This document shows, piece after piece, positions 23,802-32,291 of a DNA stretch of 58,715 nt. The notes below the pieces were generated by a model. That model saw nothing but the letters and a program-made list of their open reading frames with translations. It had not been told where the DNA came from and searched no databases. Where the stretch lies: the NCBI GenBank assembly GCA_910577435.1, contig CAJTLV010000009.1:1-58715 (forward strand), written 5' to 3'. A program made the translations under genes and the position numbers. Within the stretch, counting starts at the first letter, position 1. Each line of letters opens with the position of its first letter. The stretch is from an uncultured Christensenella sp. (GTDB taxonomy: Bacteria; Bacillota; Clostridia; Christensenellales; Pumilibacteraceae).

Positions 23802-25544
23802 ATGAAGTATAATAGGACAGAATACCCCAGACCGCAGTTTCGTCGGGACGAGTGGACGCCGCTCAACGGCGAATGGGAGTTCGATTTCGACGATGGTGCG
23901 GACGGAATAAAGCGCGGACTGTGCGGCGGCAATATCGCGCTCGGTCGTAAAATCAACGTTCCGTTTTGCTATGAATACGAGGCGAGCGGAATAAACGAAA
24001 GCGAAAGACATAATACCGTTTGGTACCGTCGAATTTTCAAAATCGGTAAAACACTCGCCGGTAAACGGGCGCTTTTGTGCTTTAACGGCGCGGATTATAT
24101 AACCGACGTGTGGATCAACGGTAAATATGCGACTACTCACAGAGGCGCATATTCGCCGTTTAACGTCGATATAACGGATTTGATCGAGGCGGGCGACAAT
24201 ACTATAGTAGTAAGATGTTTCGACCCAGACGATCCCACGATCCCGCGCGGCAAACAGAGTTGGACGGGTAAAAGATTTATGTGCTTTTACATCCCGTCGA
24301 CAGGTATTTGGCAAAGCGTTTGGATAGAGTATTTCGATGCGGACTGCGTCGAAAGTTTTACGGTAACGCCGGATATAGACAAGCTGTCTTTCGACGGCGA
24401 GATCATCACTTTGTACGGGATTGCGGACGAGATCGAACTTGACGTGTCGTTCGACGGCAGGCGCGTAAAAAAAGTGAGATTTTCGCTTGACGGCAAACAT
24501 ACGCGCTATTCGGTAGGATTGATGGAAAAAGATTTTGTCGACGAGGTAACGTATTGGACGCCCGATTCTCCAAAGCTGTACTACATAGACTTGACGCTGT
24601 ATAAAGACGGTGCGAAGATCGACACGGCGCACACACGGTTCGGAATGCGCAAGATCTCGATCGACGGGAGCGGACAAATAACGCTCAACAACAGACGGTT
24701 GTATCAGCGCCTGATACTCGATCAGGGATATTGGCGGGTGAGCGGAACTACTCCGCCGTCCGTCGAAGATATAAAAGCGGATATTACCGCCGCAAAGGCG
24801 ATGGGGTTTAACGGCGCGCGCAAACATCAAAAACTCGAAGATCCGTATTTCTATTATTACGCCGACGAAATGGGTTTTTTGACGTGGTGCGAAATGCCGT
24901 CCGCATATAATTTTTGTGCGGAAGAAATAGCGGGTATTACCGCCGAATGGCAGGAAATAGTCAAGGCGGCGCGTGTGTTTACAAGCGTCGTTTGTTATGT
25001 TCCGCTCAACGAGAGTTGGGGCGTTCGCAAAATACTCACCGACGGTATGCAACAGAGTTTTGCCGCGTCGCTGTATTATTTGACTAAAGCCATAGATCCG
25101 TCGCGGTTGGTCTCGACTAACGACGGTTGGGAGAACGTGGATGTTTCGGACATAACGGCTATACACGACTATGCGTATGACAGTCGTGATTTCCTCGATA
25201 AGTACCGTGCCGAGAATTTCGATTCCGTTTACCCGCAGGGCAGAAAGCTGATGTGTCACGGTAACAGTTACGGCGGACAGCCGGTGCTGTTTACCGAATT
25301 CGGCGGAATTGCAATATCGTCGTGCGCCGTCGGCGATAATTGGGGATACGGCAAGGGTGCAACCGATATAGACGAGCTTTACGGTCGGCTCGAAAATCTT
25401 ATGAATGGAATTAAAGAATGTCCGTTTCAAGGTTACTGCTACACCCAGCTTACGGACGTTCAGCAGGAAGTAAACGGCTTGCTCGACGCGGATCATAAGC
25501 CGAAGGCCGATTTTGCACGGCTTGCCAAGATATTCGAAATATAA
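23802..25544 (+). CDS. Glycoside hydrolase family 2 protein (beta-galactosidase/glucuronidase type)
   Basis: 580 residues. GH2 order: sugar-binding jelly roll (about 1-165; NGEWEFDFDD and WYRRIFKI), immunoglobulin-like domain (about 170-275), TIM barrel (about 280-580). The acid/base is E404 in NESWG and the nucleophile E499 in FTEFGG, both in the family positions. It lacks a signal peptide, so it acts in the cytosol on imported oligosaccharides or glycosides. ATG 23802 has GGAGG 10 bases upstream; an ATG three codons earlier overlaps that site. It is shorter than LacZ and like the compact GH2 enzymes of gut Clostridia. The exact sugar cannot be read from sequence. Monocistronic. Confidence 0.9.
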   Translation: MKYNRTEYPRPQFRRDEWTPLNGEWEFDFDDGADGIKRGLCGGNIALGRKINVPFCYEYEASGINESERHNTVWYRRIFKIGKTLAGKRALLCFNGADYITDVWINGKYATTHRGAYSPFNVDITDLIEAGDNTIVVRCFDPDDPTIPRGKQSWTGKRFMCFYIPSTGIWQSVWIEYFDADCVESFTVTPDIDKLSFDGEIITLYGIADEIELDVSFDGRRVKKVRFSLDGKHTRYSVGLMEKDFVDEVTYWTPDSPKLYYIDLTLYKDGAKIDTAHTRFGMRKISIDGSGQITLNNRRLYQRLILDQGYWRVSGTTPPSVEDIKADITAAKAMGFNGARKHQKLEDPYFYYYADEMGFLTWCEMPSAYNFCAEEIAGITAEWQEIVKAARVFTSVVCYVPLNESWGVRKILTDGMQQSFAASLYYLTKAIDPSRLVSTNDGWENVDVSDITAIHDYAYDSRDFLDKYRAENFDSVYPQGRKLMCHGNSYGGQPVLFTEFGGIAISSCAVGDNWGYGKGATDIDELYGRLENLMNGIKECPFQGYCYTQLTDVQQEVNGLLDADHKPKADFARLAKIFEI

Positions 25545-25545
25545 T

Positions 25546-25578
25546 AAAATCGATAGCGACGAGCGATATGTCGATTTT
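25546..25578 (+). terminator. Possible terminator after the GH2 gene
   Basis: AAAATCGA (25546-25553) pairs with TCGATTTT (25571-25578) over a 17-nt loop, followed by a T-rich stretch. Confidence 0.5.
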
Positions 25579-25656
25579 CTATTTCGGTATGAAATTGCAT
25601 ATACTCTTTCGGGGCGATCGTGTGAATTCCAAAATAAAAAAGAGAGACTCGCATTT

Positions 25657-26322
25657 ATGACGTGGGAAAGATTTTTATACGAATGTAACGGGCTTATCGG
25701 GATAGCGATTGCTTTGGTGCTCGGTTTCGCAATAGGCTTGGAGCGTAAATTCCGCGCGAAAGAGGCGGGTATTCGAACTCACACGATAGTGTGCGTGGGC
25801 GCGGCGCTCGTTATGGTGGTGTCAAAGTACGCGTTCGCGGACGTTCAATCGTATGACGCGGCACGTATCGCGGCGCAGGTCATTTCCGGCATAGGCTTTC
25901 TTGGTGCGGGAATAATAGTTTACAGGCATAACGAAATACGCGGACTGACGACTGCGGCGGGCGTGTGGGCGACTGCGGGCGTTGGACTTGCCGCAGGCGG
26001 GGGAATGTATATAGTTGCGGCGGCGTCGACGCTGCTGTTGATCGCGGTGCAGTGTTTACTGCATTCCAACTTCAAGCTTTTCAGAAGCAAAAGATTCTAC
26101 CGTTTGCAAATCAGATTCGACGACACGGCTGAGTCTACGGATACCGTAAAAACTCTGTTCGGCGTAGAGCGGTTCAAACATCTTACTATGAAGCGCGACG
26201 GAGACGGGATAAGTTACAGCGCAATGTTGCTGACGGATAAGGAGTTCTCGTCGGCGCGTCTCAAAGAGATAATGGAAAATTACCCGTTCATAACGTCTGT
26301 GGAACGCTGTGACGAAGACTGA
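25657..26322 (+). CDS. MgtC/SapB family membrane protein
   Basis: 221 residues. The N-terminal domain has four or five hydrophobic helices with the MgtC signature around GLERKFRAKEAGIRTHTIVCVGAAL and GIGFLGAGIIV...RGLTTAAGVWATAGVGLAAG. The C-terminal soluble part (about 145-221) resembles the ACT-like tail of family members. MgtC-type proteins affect Mg2+ homeostasis or inhibit F-ATPase in pathogens; most environmental members are uncharacterised. ATG 25657 begins the membrane domain; the upstream in-frame stretch has no ribosome site or hydrophobic sequence. The Shine-Dalgarno is weak (GAGAGA). Confidence 0.88.
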   Translation: MTWERFLYECNGLIGIAIALVLGFAIGLERKFRAKEAGIRTHTIVCVGAALVMVVSKYAFADVQSYDAARIAAQVISGIGFLGAGIIVYRHNEIRGLTTAAGVWATAGVGLAAGGGMYIVAAASTLLLIAVQCLLHSNFKLFRSKRFYRLQIRFDDTAESTDTVKTLFGVERFKHLTMKRDGDGISYSAMLLTDKEFSSARLKEIMENYPFITSVERCDED

Positions 26323-26368
26323 AAGAAAAATGAAATTGATCGGGAATGTAAAAATACCGTAAAAATCC

Positions 26369-26397
26369 TTGCAATCTTTCGAAAAGTTTGTTATAAT
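26369..26397 (+). promoter_or_regulatory. Promoter of tRNA-Met
   Basis: TTGCAA (26369-26374), 17-nt spacer, TATAAT (26392-26397). Confidence 0.85.
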
Positions 26398-26413
26398 CTT
26401 ACTTGTAACTTAC

Positions 26414-26490
26414 GGCGGCATAGCTCAGCTGGCTAGAGTACTCGGTTCATACCCGATTGGTCACTGGTTCGAATCCAGTTGCCGCTACCA
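26414..26490 (+). tRNA. tRNA-Met (CAT), elongator type
   Basis: 77 nt. The acceptor stem is GGCGGCA with TGCCGCT, followed by ACCA (CCA encoded). The anticodon loop TTCATAC gives CAT, and the T-arm CTGGTTCGAATCCAG is intact. The paired first base and GGTTCATACCC core match Bacillota elongator tRNA-Met rather than initiator. A terminator and an accessory island follow. Confidence 0.93.
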
Positions 26491-26555
26491 AACACGGTCG
26501 CGTTTGAACACAGCAAAGTATATCTTTGTGAACGGTGTTGCAGGGGCGATATTCG

Positions 26556-26587
26556 AAAGACAGTAAGTACAATGCTTGCTGTCTTTT
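26556..26587 (+). terminator. Terminator downstream of tRNA-Met
   Basis: AAAGACAG (26556-26563) pairs with CTGTCTTT near 26579-26586, with an inner AAG/CTT, then a T-rich tail. Confidence 0.75.
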
Positions 26588-26613
26588 GTTTTACCCAAAA
26601 GATTTTTCGTGCT

Positions 26614-26864
26614 CTCCGAATTTATTGCCTTTTCGGCTGTGGTGGTTAGCACAGCTAAAAGCCGATGTCAACGCGCGAAAAATTTTGCTGCAGTGTCGAA
26701 GTAAGCATTAAGTCAGGTTCGTAATAGATTTGACTTTTTCTTTGTATGCAAATTTTTTCGCTTTGGTCGTTGACATCGGTCTAACGGTATTTGCAATGTG
26801 CTCGTCTTTCAACTTTTACCTGTGCCTTGTTTGTTGTTGCCGAAAAGGCAATATAAATTCGGAG
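26614..26864. repeat. Element with 24-26 bp terminal inverted repeats (MITE-like)
   Basis: The left arm 26614-26637 (starts CTCCGAATTTATTGCC) is the inverse of the right arm 26839-26864 (ends ATATAAATTCGGAG), with one 2-nt bulge. Inner complementary pairs include GCGAAAAATTTTGC with GCAAATTTTTTCGC and GCCGATGTCAAC with GTTGACATCGG. About 250 bases with no gene. The right arm supplies the GGAGG of the next gene. It is either a non-autonomous transposon or a structured RNA leader. 26491-26613 otherwise holds only the terminator. Confidence 0.8.
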
Positions 26865-26875
26865 GTAAATCCAAA

Positions 26876-27127
26876 ATGAAAGAAACAAGTGCAAATAAAT
26901 ACTATCTCAATGAATTCAGTTTTGATGATGGTGAATATGAGATAATATTCAACATCGTAGATATTTCGTTCGTCTACGAAACGATTACGGTAGCTATTAC
27001 AAGGTGCGGCAAGATAACGCAAGATACACTCCCGTTACTCCGCGACAAAGACGATAAACTGTATTTCGAGTTCGGATTGTTCTACGAGAACAAGATACAT
27101 ATCGACGAATTCGACGAGGTGAACTGA
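26876..27127 (+). CDS. Small acidic protein of unknown function
   Basis: 83 residues. ATG 26876 follows GGAGG, which is part of the right arm of the inverted-repeat element. The sequence is strand-rich and acidic (NEFSFDDGEYEIIFNIVDISFVYETITVAITRCGKI), with no membrane helix, cysteines or recognisable motif. It lies one base before a sigma-like gene, so the two are probably co-translated; an anti-sigma or modulator role is possible but not shown. A+T-rich, as expected for the accessory island. Confidence 0.65.
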   Translation: MKETSANKYYLNEFSFDDGEYEIIFNIVDISFVYETITVAITRCGKITQDTLPLLRDKDDKLYFEFGLFYENKIHIDEFDEVN

Positions 27128-27128
27128 A

Positions 27129-27752
27129 ATGAGCAATAACAGGATTCTTAATTTCGATGTTCTCCAAGAAGAAATAAATCCGAATAACGTAATAGCAATA
27201 TCGGAATTATTAGCTTTTTTACAAACACGATTTCTAATAAGCTATATGGGAAACCGTATGCAAAAGATATATGCCGATTTATACGCAGACATAAAGCACA
27301 AAAACGATATAAACCACGTATTCAGCGACGGATACGATTTGGTACACGAAGGAGCTTTATATCTTTGCGAACATTACGGAGAGCATATAAATGACATTAT
27401 AGGGTACAGCAAGAAAGGCAAAGTAATTACGGTAAGGACAGTTTGCATCAGAAAGATGATGAAACTCATAAACCGTGATACGAGAGATTATTACCGTCAT
27501 ACCGACATAGACAATATAACAGCAGAGAACGAACCGTTGATTGAGATGAGAGAAGAAAACACTGACGATTATACACACTGCGACGAGATAGTAGAAAACC
27601 TTAATCTTACGGATAATATGAAGCTCGCGTTGGAGTGTCGAATGGCTGGATTGAGCTATCCCGAAATCGGACGGATACTTGAACGTGCGCAATCCACAGT
27701 CTTTGAATACTTCATTAAAATGCGGCAGAGATATATAGCGATATATGGGTAA
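27129..27752 (+). CDS. Sigma-factor-like DNA-binding protein
   Basis: 207 residues. The C-terminal 50 residues (LTDNMKLALECRMAGLSYPEIGRILERAQSTVFEYFIKMRQRY) fit sigma region 4 with a helix-turn-helix. The N-terminal part is helical and could be a degenerate region 2. Proteins of this type occur in integrative elements and prophages, where they redirect RNA polymerase to element promoters. Start ATG 27129, one base after the previous gene. The stop is about 110 bases before the exonuclease gene, whose promoter region it could serve. Confidence 0.7.
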   Translation: MSNNRILNFDVLQEEINPNNVIAISELLAFLQTRFLISYMGNRMQKIYADLYADIKHKNDINHVFSDGYDLVHEGALYLCEHYGEHINDIIGYSKKGKVITVRTVCIRKMMKLINRDTRDYYRHTDIDNITAENEPLIEMREENTDDYTHCDEIVENLNLTDNMKLALECRMAGLSYPEIGRILERAQSTVFEYFIKMRQRYIAIYG

Positions 27753-27807
27753 CGCCATGTCTATCTTCTATAATATATATACGGTATATGCAGAGATAGC
27801 TTTAACT

Positions 27808-27823
27808 GTACTATTTTCGGTAC
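27808..27823. promoter_or_regulatory. Candidate operator upstream of the exonuclease-helicase genes
   Basis: GTACTATTTTCGGTAC matches 13 of 16 bases of the perfect palindrome before the WYL gene (31239-31254). TATAAT at 27769-27774 lies upstream, so the site would fall in the early transcribed region. Inferred target of the WYL regulator. Confidence 0.55.
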
Positions 27824-27861
27824 GGCTAATAGTGTATGCTAAATAGAAAGGAGTTTGATAT

Positions 27862-28395
27862 ATGAATATTTTACATGAAAAATTTGCAGTAGTTGATTTG
27901 GAAACGACAGGGTTAAACGATGGGCACAACGGCAAAAAAGCGGACAATATTATCGAGATAGGCGCAGTAAAAATCGAGCGTGGAAGAATTACGGAAAAGT
28001 ATTCGACTTTCGTTGCTTGCGCCGAGCCGATACCCAAAGAGATAACCGAGCTGACAGGCATTAGTTCAAAAGAATTGCAAGGCGCGCCAACGGTCAAAGA
28101 AGCGATAAAACGCTTTTGCGATTTTTCGAGAGATTGCACTATCGTCGGGCATAATATTTTGTTTGACTACGGATTCATACGATATTACGGCAAACAATAT
28201 GGATTAGAATTTAATAACGATATAATCGACACTTATCTGTTATCAAGAGAAAGATTGCAAGGCAAGGTTGAAAATTATAAGCTAAATACGGTCGCCAAGC
28301 ACTTCGGAATTAGCTTGAATCCGCATCGCGCATTAGCCGATGCGGAAGCTTCGGCAAAAATATTTTTAGAACTTACGACAATCAACGGTAATTAA
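27862..28395 (+). CDS. DEDDh 3'-5' exonuclease (DnaQ-like)
   Basis: 177 residues, a single exonuclease domain. The DEDDh residues are visible: D12 and E14 in VVDLETTGL, an Asp in GHNILFDYGFI (about 102), and the His/Asp pair in NPHRALADAEA (H155, D160). Such enzymes remove nucleotides from DNA 3' ends. Here it stands free, not as a polymerase subunit. AAAGGAG precedes the ATG, and the helicase gene starts one base after the stop, so the two probably act together on DNA ends. Confidence 0.9.
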   Translation: MNILHEKFAVVDLETTGLNDGHNGKKADNIIEIGAVKIERGRITEKYSTFVACAEPIPKEITELTGISSKELQGAPTVKEAIKRFCDFSRDCTIVGHNILFDYGFIRYYGKQYGLEFNNDIIDTYLLSRERLQGKVENYKLNTVAKHFGISLNPHRALADAEASAKIFLELTTINGN

Positions 28396-28396
28396 T

Positions 28397-31198
28397 ATGG
28401 ATTTATTCAAAGACTTAAATGAAAAACAGCGTGAAGCAGTAACGACCACAGAGGGTTATGTTCGTGTTATTGCCGGAGCGGGAAGCGGAAAGACCAAATT
28501 GTTAGTTTCCAGATATGCTTATTTAGTTCAAGAATACGGTATAGATCCGGCGAATATTTTGTGCGTGACATTTACTAACAAGGCCGCCGGAGAAATGCGC
28601 AAACGTATTCGATCGCTTATCGGTTCCGAATACGACACATCTCTAATTTGTACATATCATGGCTTTTGCACAAGGATATTGAGAGAAAATCCCGAAAAAT
28701 TGTTTTTGACAAAAAATTTTCAGATAATCGACACATATCAACAGAAGGCTATTTTAGAAGATGTTTATCAAAAATTCGATCTGAAATTGGACTATGCCAA
28801 CTTTGAATATATGCTGAAAAAGATTGGTATATTTAAGTCCGATATAAGCTACGTTTCAAAAATGTGCAATCCCGAGCCGTGTATAATTTGTAATGAAGAT
28901 AAAATACTCGATGAATTTCTTCAACGTCAAAAAGCTATTTATGCGCTTGACTTCCACGATCTATTGAGTTTTGTTTTGTACCTACTTAGAAATGATAAAG
29001 AAGTGAGAGAAAGATGGCAAAACCGATTGAACTATATTCAGGTGGACGAGTTTCAGGACAGTTCATGTCGTGAAATGGAGCTTATAGATACAATATCCGG
29101 AGTATATAAGAATATAATGATAGTCGGCGATCCTGATCAGAACATTTATGAATGGCGTGGATCCGACGTTAAATTGCTTGTAGACTTCGACAAAAATCAT
29201 GAGCCTACGCAAACCATTTTTTTAAATCGCAATTATCGATCCACTCCTCAAATTTTGGCATGCGCAAACTCTTTGATCGATAAAAACGAGCTACGACTTA
29301 AAAAGGATCTATATACTCGGTTACCGGACGGGGCGGCTGTCGTACATTATCATTCAAAAAGTGACGACGAAGAGACTAATCGCATAGTTAACGAAATTAA
29401 GCACATCAAACAAGAGATGGGACTTTCTTATTCGGATTTTGCAGTTTTGTATCGTTCGGGCTTCTTATCACGTATGGTTGAAAAGAAATTGGTTGAATAT
29501 AATATTCCGTACGAGATATATGGTGGAGTAAAATTTTACTCCCGTATGGAAATACAGGATATCGTGGCCTATTTGCGCCTTATAATATTTGACGACGATC
29601 TAGCTTTCAAACGAATAGTCAATACTCCGAGAAGAAAGATAGGGAAAGCAAAAATTGCATTATTAGAAGATTTAAGAAAAGACGGAAATACTTTGCAACA
29701 TACGGAAGATAATAGTTTGTTTTTTACTCTTGCCGGTCATCATAACGATAAAGTTTTTAGAAACAGCGGAGCAAGCGGCTTCGTTGCGTTTATCAATAAA
29801 ATGCGCAAAGAAATACGCGGTCTACGTATATCCGAAATTGTCAACAGAATTTGCGCCGAATCCGGATACGAGCAATATATACGCGAACTAGGCGACGAAG
29901 AGAGATTGGACAACCTTGCCGAATTTAAAAGGATTGCGAGCGAGTTCGAAAGGAACATGGGAGAAGATTTATCTGCGGAAGAATTTTTGCAACAAATAGC
30001 TCTGCAATCAAGTGAAAATGAAGAAAAACAGGGTGAAGCAGTAAAGCTTATGACTATTCATGCTGCAAAAGGGCTTGAATTTCCAGTAGTATTTGTAGTT
30101 GGGTTTTCCGAAAAGATTTTTCCTTCTTCTAAGACGATTGAAGAGAGAAAAAAACTTGGTTTGGAAGAAGAACGTAGGCTGTGTTATGTTGCAATTACAA
30201 GGGCCAAGGAACGACTGTATTTAATGGATAGCGAGGGCCTGACTATTAAGGGCGACAAAAAATTGCCGTCAAGATTTCTATTTGAAATAGGAGAAACCAA
30301 CTATCGTCGCGTAGGCGAAATTTCGAAAGAACTGCGGTCGGAAAGTTGCTCTTTTGCAAGCAAGACTGCGTTTATCGGTTCGAAAACAACGGAGATGAAA
30401 GTTGATGAGATGGTGGAGCACCATGTTTTCGGAAAAGGAAGAATTATAGACTATAACGAAAAAAGAGAAAGCTATACCGTAAAATTTGTTGAATCAAACT
30501 GTACCCGAAATATTTCAAAAAGTTATTTTACGGCAAAGCATGAATCATTACCACTGATCAGAGTTGATTGTAGTAAAAATCAACCGGAAACTTTGCTAAC
30601 CGGCAAAATTAACCCCGAAATCAATCCGAATGAACCGGTTATAGATGTAGATGAAGCAGAACCGAAAATTAAACCGGATATCCCGGCTATAAGCATAACA
30701 GAATTCGTACCGGGAACTAAACCGGACATCCCTGCCGCAAGTGCGGAAAAAAGTGATAATCTCTGGAAAAGGGACGATGTTCCGCACAGCGGTTGGACAT
30801 GTGGCGGTGTTACGGATTTGGGCGCGCCCACCGGTATTTGTCAAATGTGCGGATATCAGATTATTCGTTATGTTCACCATATGTATCACCCATCGTATTC
30901 ACCGCTTAACGTAGGATGCGTCTGCGCCGGAAAGATGGAAGGTGATGTGGAACAAGCTAAGCGTCGCGAGCAGGAATTTAAAAATAGACAAGCAAGGAAG
31001 GAAAATTTTACTAAAAAACAATGGAAAATCTCAAAGAACGGCAACCAGTTCATAAAAATCAAAGGACATTTGTTCGTAATTTATAAGACAAGAGGCGTTT
31101 GGAAATATGTCGTAGACGGTAACTTTTGCGAGCAGGCTTATTACTCGCGTCAAGCGGTAATTGAAGCGGTTTTCGAAAAATCTGAAGATTTATTATAA
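28397..31198 (+). CDS. UvrD/Rep-type SF1 helicase with extra C-terminal zinc domain
   Basis: 933 residues. SF1A motifs in order: Q motif (LNEKQREAV), Walker A AGAGSGKT at 26-33, Ia TFTNKAAGEM, Walker B VDEFQD near 216, III GDPDQNIYEWRG, IV RNYRST, V TIHAAKGLEFPVVF, VI EEERRLCYVAITRAKE. The conserved core is thus complete to about residue 630. After an acidic Pro/Asp linker a compact domain (about 798-860) carries CGG, CQMCGYQIIRYVHHMYHP and GCVCAGKMEGD, a likely zinc-binding module not part of UvrD or PcrA. The C-terminal 70 residues are basic. It probably unwinds DNA for the adjacent exonuclease. Codon use is A+T-rich. Confidence 0.92.
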   Translation: MDLFKDLNEKQREAVTTTEGYVRVIAGAGSGKTKLLVSRYAYLVQEYGIDPANILCVTFTNKAAGEMRKRIRSLIGSEYDTSLICTYHGFCTRILRENPEKLFLTKNFQIIDTYQQKAILEDVYQKFDLKLDYANFEYMLKKIGIFKSDISYVSKMCNPEPCIICNEDKILDEFLQRQKAIYALDFHDLLSFVLYLLRNDKEVRERWQNRLNYIQVDEFQDSSCREMELIDTISGVYKNIMIVGDPDQNIYEWRGSDVKLLVDFDKNHEPTQTIFLNRNYRSTPQILACANSLIDKNELRLKKDLYTRLPDGAAVVHYHSKSDDEETNRIVNEIKHIKQEMGLSYSDFAVLYRSGFLSRMVEKKLVEYNIPYEIYGGVKFYSRMEIQDIVAYLRLIIFDDDLAFKRIVNTPRRKIGKAKIALLEDLRKDGNTLQHTEDNSLFFTLAGHHNDKVFRNSGASGFVAFINKMRKEIRGLRISEIVNRICAESGYEQYIRELGDEERLDNLAEFKRIASEFERNMGEDLSAEEFLQQIALQSSENEEKQGEAVKLMTIHAAKGLEFPVVFVVGFSEKIFPSSKTIEERKKLGLEEERRLCYVAITRAKERLYLMDSEGLTIKGDKKLPSRFLFEIGETNYRRVGEISKELRSESCSFASKTAFIGSKTTEMKVDEMVEHHVFGKGRIIDYNEKRESYTVKFVESNCTRNISKSYFTAKHESLPLIRVDCSKNQPETLLTGKINPEINPNEPVIDVDEAEPKIKPDIPAISITEFVPGTKPDIPAASAEKSDNLWKRDDVPHSGWTCGGVTDLGAPTGICQMCGYQIIRYVHHMYHPSYSPLNVGCVCAGKMEGDVEQAKRREQEFKNRQARKENFTKKQWKISKNGNQFIKIKGHLFVIYKTRGVWKYVVDGNFCEQAYYSRQAVIEAVFEKSEDLL

Positions 31199-31203
31199 AT
31201 GTC

Positions 31204-31232
31204 TTGATATTCCAATGTTTGGGTGATACAAT
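31204..31232 (+). promoter_or_regulatory. Promoter of the WYL gene
   Basis: TTGATA (31204-31209), 17-nt spacer, TACAAT (31227-31232). The palindrome at 31239 starts at the expected transcription start. Confidence 0.8.
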
Positions 31233-31237
31233 GAGAT

Positions 31238-31255
31238 TGTACCGATTTCGGTACA
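31238..31255. promoter_or_regulatory. Palindromic operator at the WYL promoter start site
   Basis: TGTACCGATTTCGGTACA is a perfect 8+8 palindrome with a TT centre, placed at +1. A close relative lies at 27808-27823 before the exonuclease gene. It is likely bound by the WYL protein, giving autoregulation. Confidence 0.75.
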
Positions 31256-31289
31256 TGACATATGCTATTATTTTATTGAGGTTAAGGAA

Positions 31290-32288
31290 ATGGAAAGCTA
31301 CGAGCCCAAGAAATTATTGATTTTGAGAATACTTGAAATTTTGACCGATTATTCGGATTGCGATCATAAGCTTAGACAGGGCGATATTATTTCGCTGTTA
31401 AAGGTTCTTTATGGGATAGACTGCGAGCGTAAAGCGGTTGCTCGTAATATCGAGTTTTTACAGCAGGCGGGTTATGACATTGTATCGGACAATTTAGGGA
31501 GCTATCTTGCCGTGCGAAAATTCGAGCCCGGCGAGCTTCGCCTTCTTATCGATTCGGTATTGTCCAATCGCAATATTTGCAAATCTCATACCAAAGACTT
31601 GATAGATAAGCTCTTGCGCGAGGGTGGCAAGTATTTTAAGAATTACGCAAAGCACGTTGTAAATTTGGACGATTGGCAAAAGGACGAAAGTCGGGAGTAT
31701 TTCTTTAATATAGAACTTCTTAGCGAAGCCATAGAAAAGAAAGTACAAGTCGAATTTATTTACAACTCTTACGGCACGGATAAAAAGCTGCACTCACGCA
31801 AAAGCGAAAAATCGCTTGTTAATCCCTATCAGCTTTTTTTGAAAAACGAGCATTACTATCTTGCGTGTAATTACGATAAATACGATAATATCGTTTATTG
31901 TAGAATCGATAAAATTTCCGATCTTTCCATTATGCAATCGCCTATTAAGTCGTTGTCGAATATTAAAGAACATGGAAACGGATTAAATCTCGGCAAAATC
32001 AACAATCGGCTGCCGTTTTTATACGATGACGAGCCGACACGAGTCGAATTTGTTACCGCTAACGGCGCGGAAAATATGATCGATTTCGTTCTTGATAAAT
32101 TCGGTAAGGACGTTCAAATTACCGAACTTTCCGACGGCAATCTTAAATTCTCTTTAATAGCAAGTGTTCGCGCTATTCGATTTTGGATTTTACAGTTTGG
32201 TAAGTACGTCAAGGTTCTGTCTCCGCAAACGCTTATCGAACAAATTGAAGACGATATCAACGAAATGAAAAAACTTTACAAGGATTAA
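31290..32288 (+). CDS. WYL-domain transcriptional regulator
   Basis: 332 residues. The N-terminal winged-helix region (about 1-75: ILEILTDYSDCDHKLRQGDIISLL...AVARNIEFLQQAGYDI) is followed by a WYL domain around residues 145-215 (NPYQLFLKNEHYYLACNYDKYDNIVYCRIDKI) and a C-terminal WCX-like region. WYL domains bind ligands such as single-stranded nucleic acid and often repress phage-defence operons until infection. Promoter plus operator directly upstream suggest autoregulation. The next gene begins 3 bases after the stop. Confidence 0.92.
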   Translation: MESYEPKKLLILRILEILTDYSDCDHKLRQGDIISLLKVLYGIDCERKAVARNIEFLQQAGYDIVSDNLGSYLAVRKFEPGELRLLIDSVLSNRNICKSHTKDLIDKLLREGGKYFKNYAKHVVNLDDWQKDESREYFFNIELLSEAIEKKVQVEFIYNSYGTDKKLHSRKSEKSLVNPYQLFLKNEHYYLACNYDKYDNIVYCRIDKISDLSIMQSPIKSLSNIKEHGNGLNLGKINNRLPFLYDDEPTRVEFVTANGAENMIDFVLDKFGKDVQITELSDGNLKFSLIASVRAIRFWILQFGKYVKVLSPQTLIEQIEDDINEMKKLYKD

Positions 32289-32291
32289 AAT

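Noticed and set aside
23766..25496. 576-codon open frame on the minus strand opposite the GH2 gene
   Set aside because: Antisense shadow; the GH2 reading has both catalytic glutamates and a strong start.
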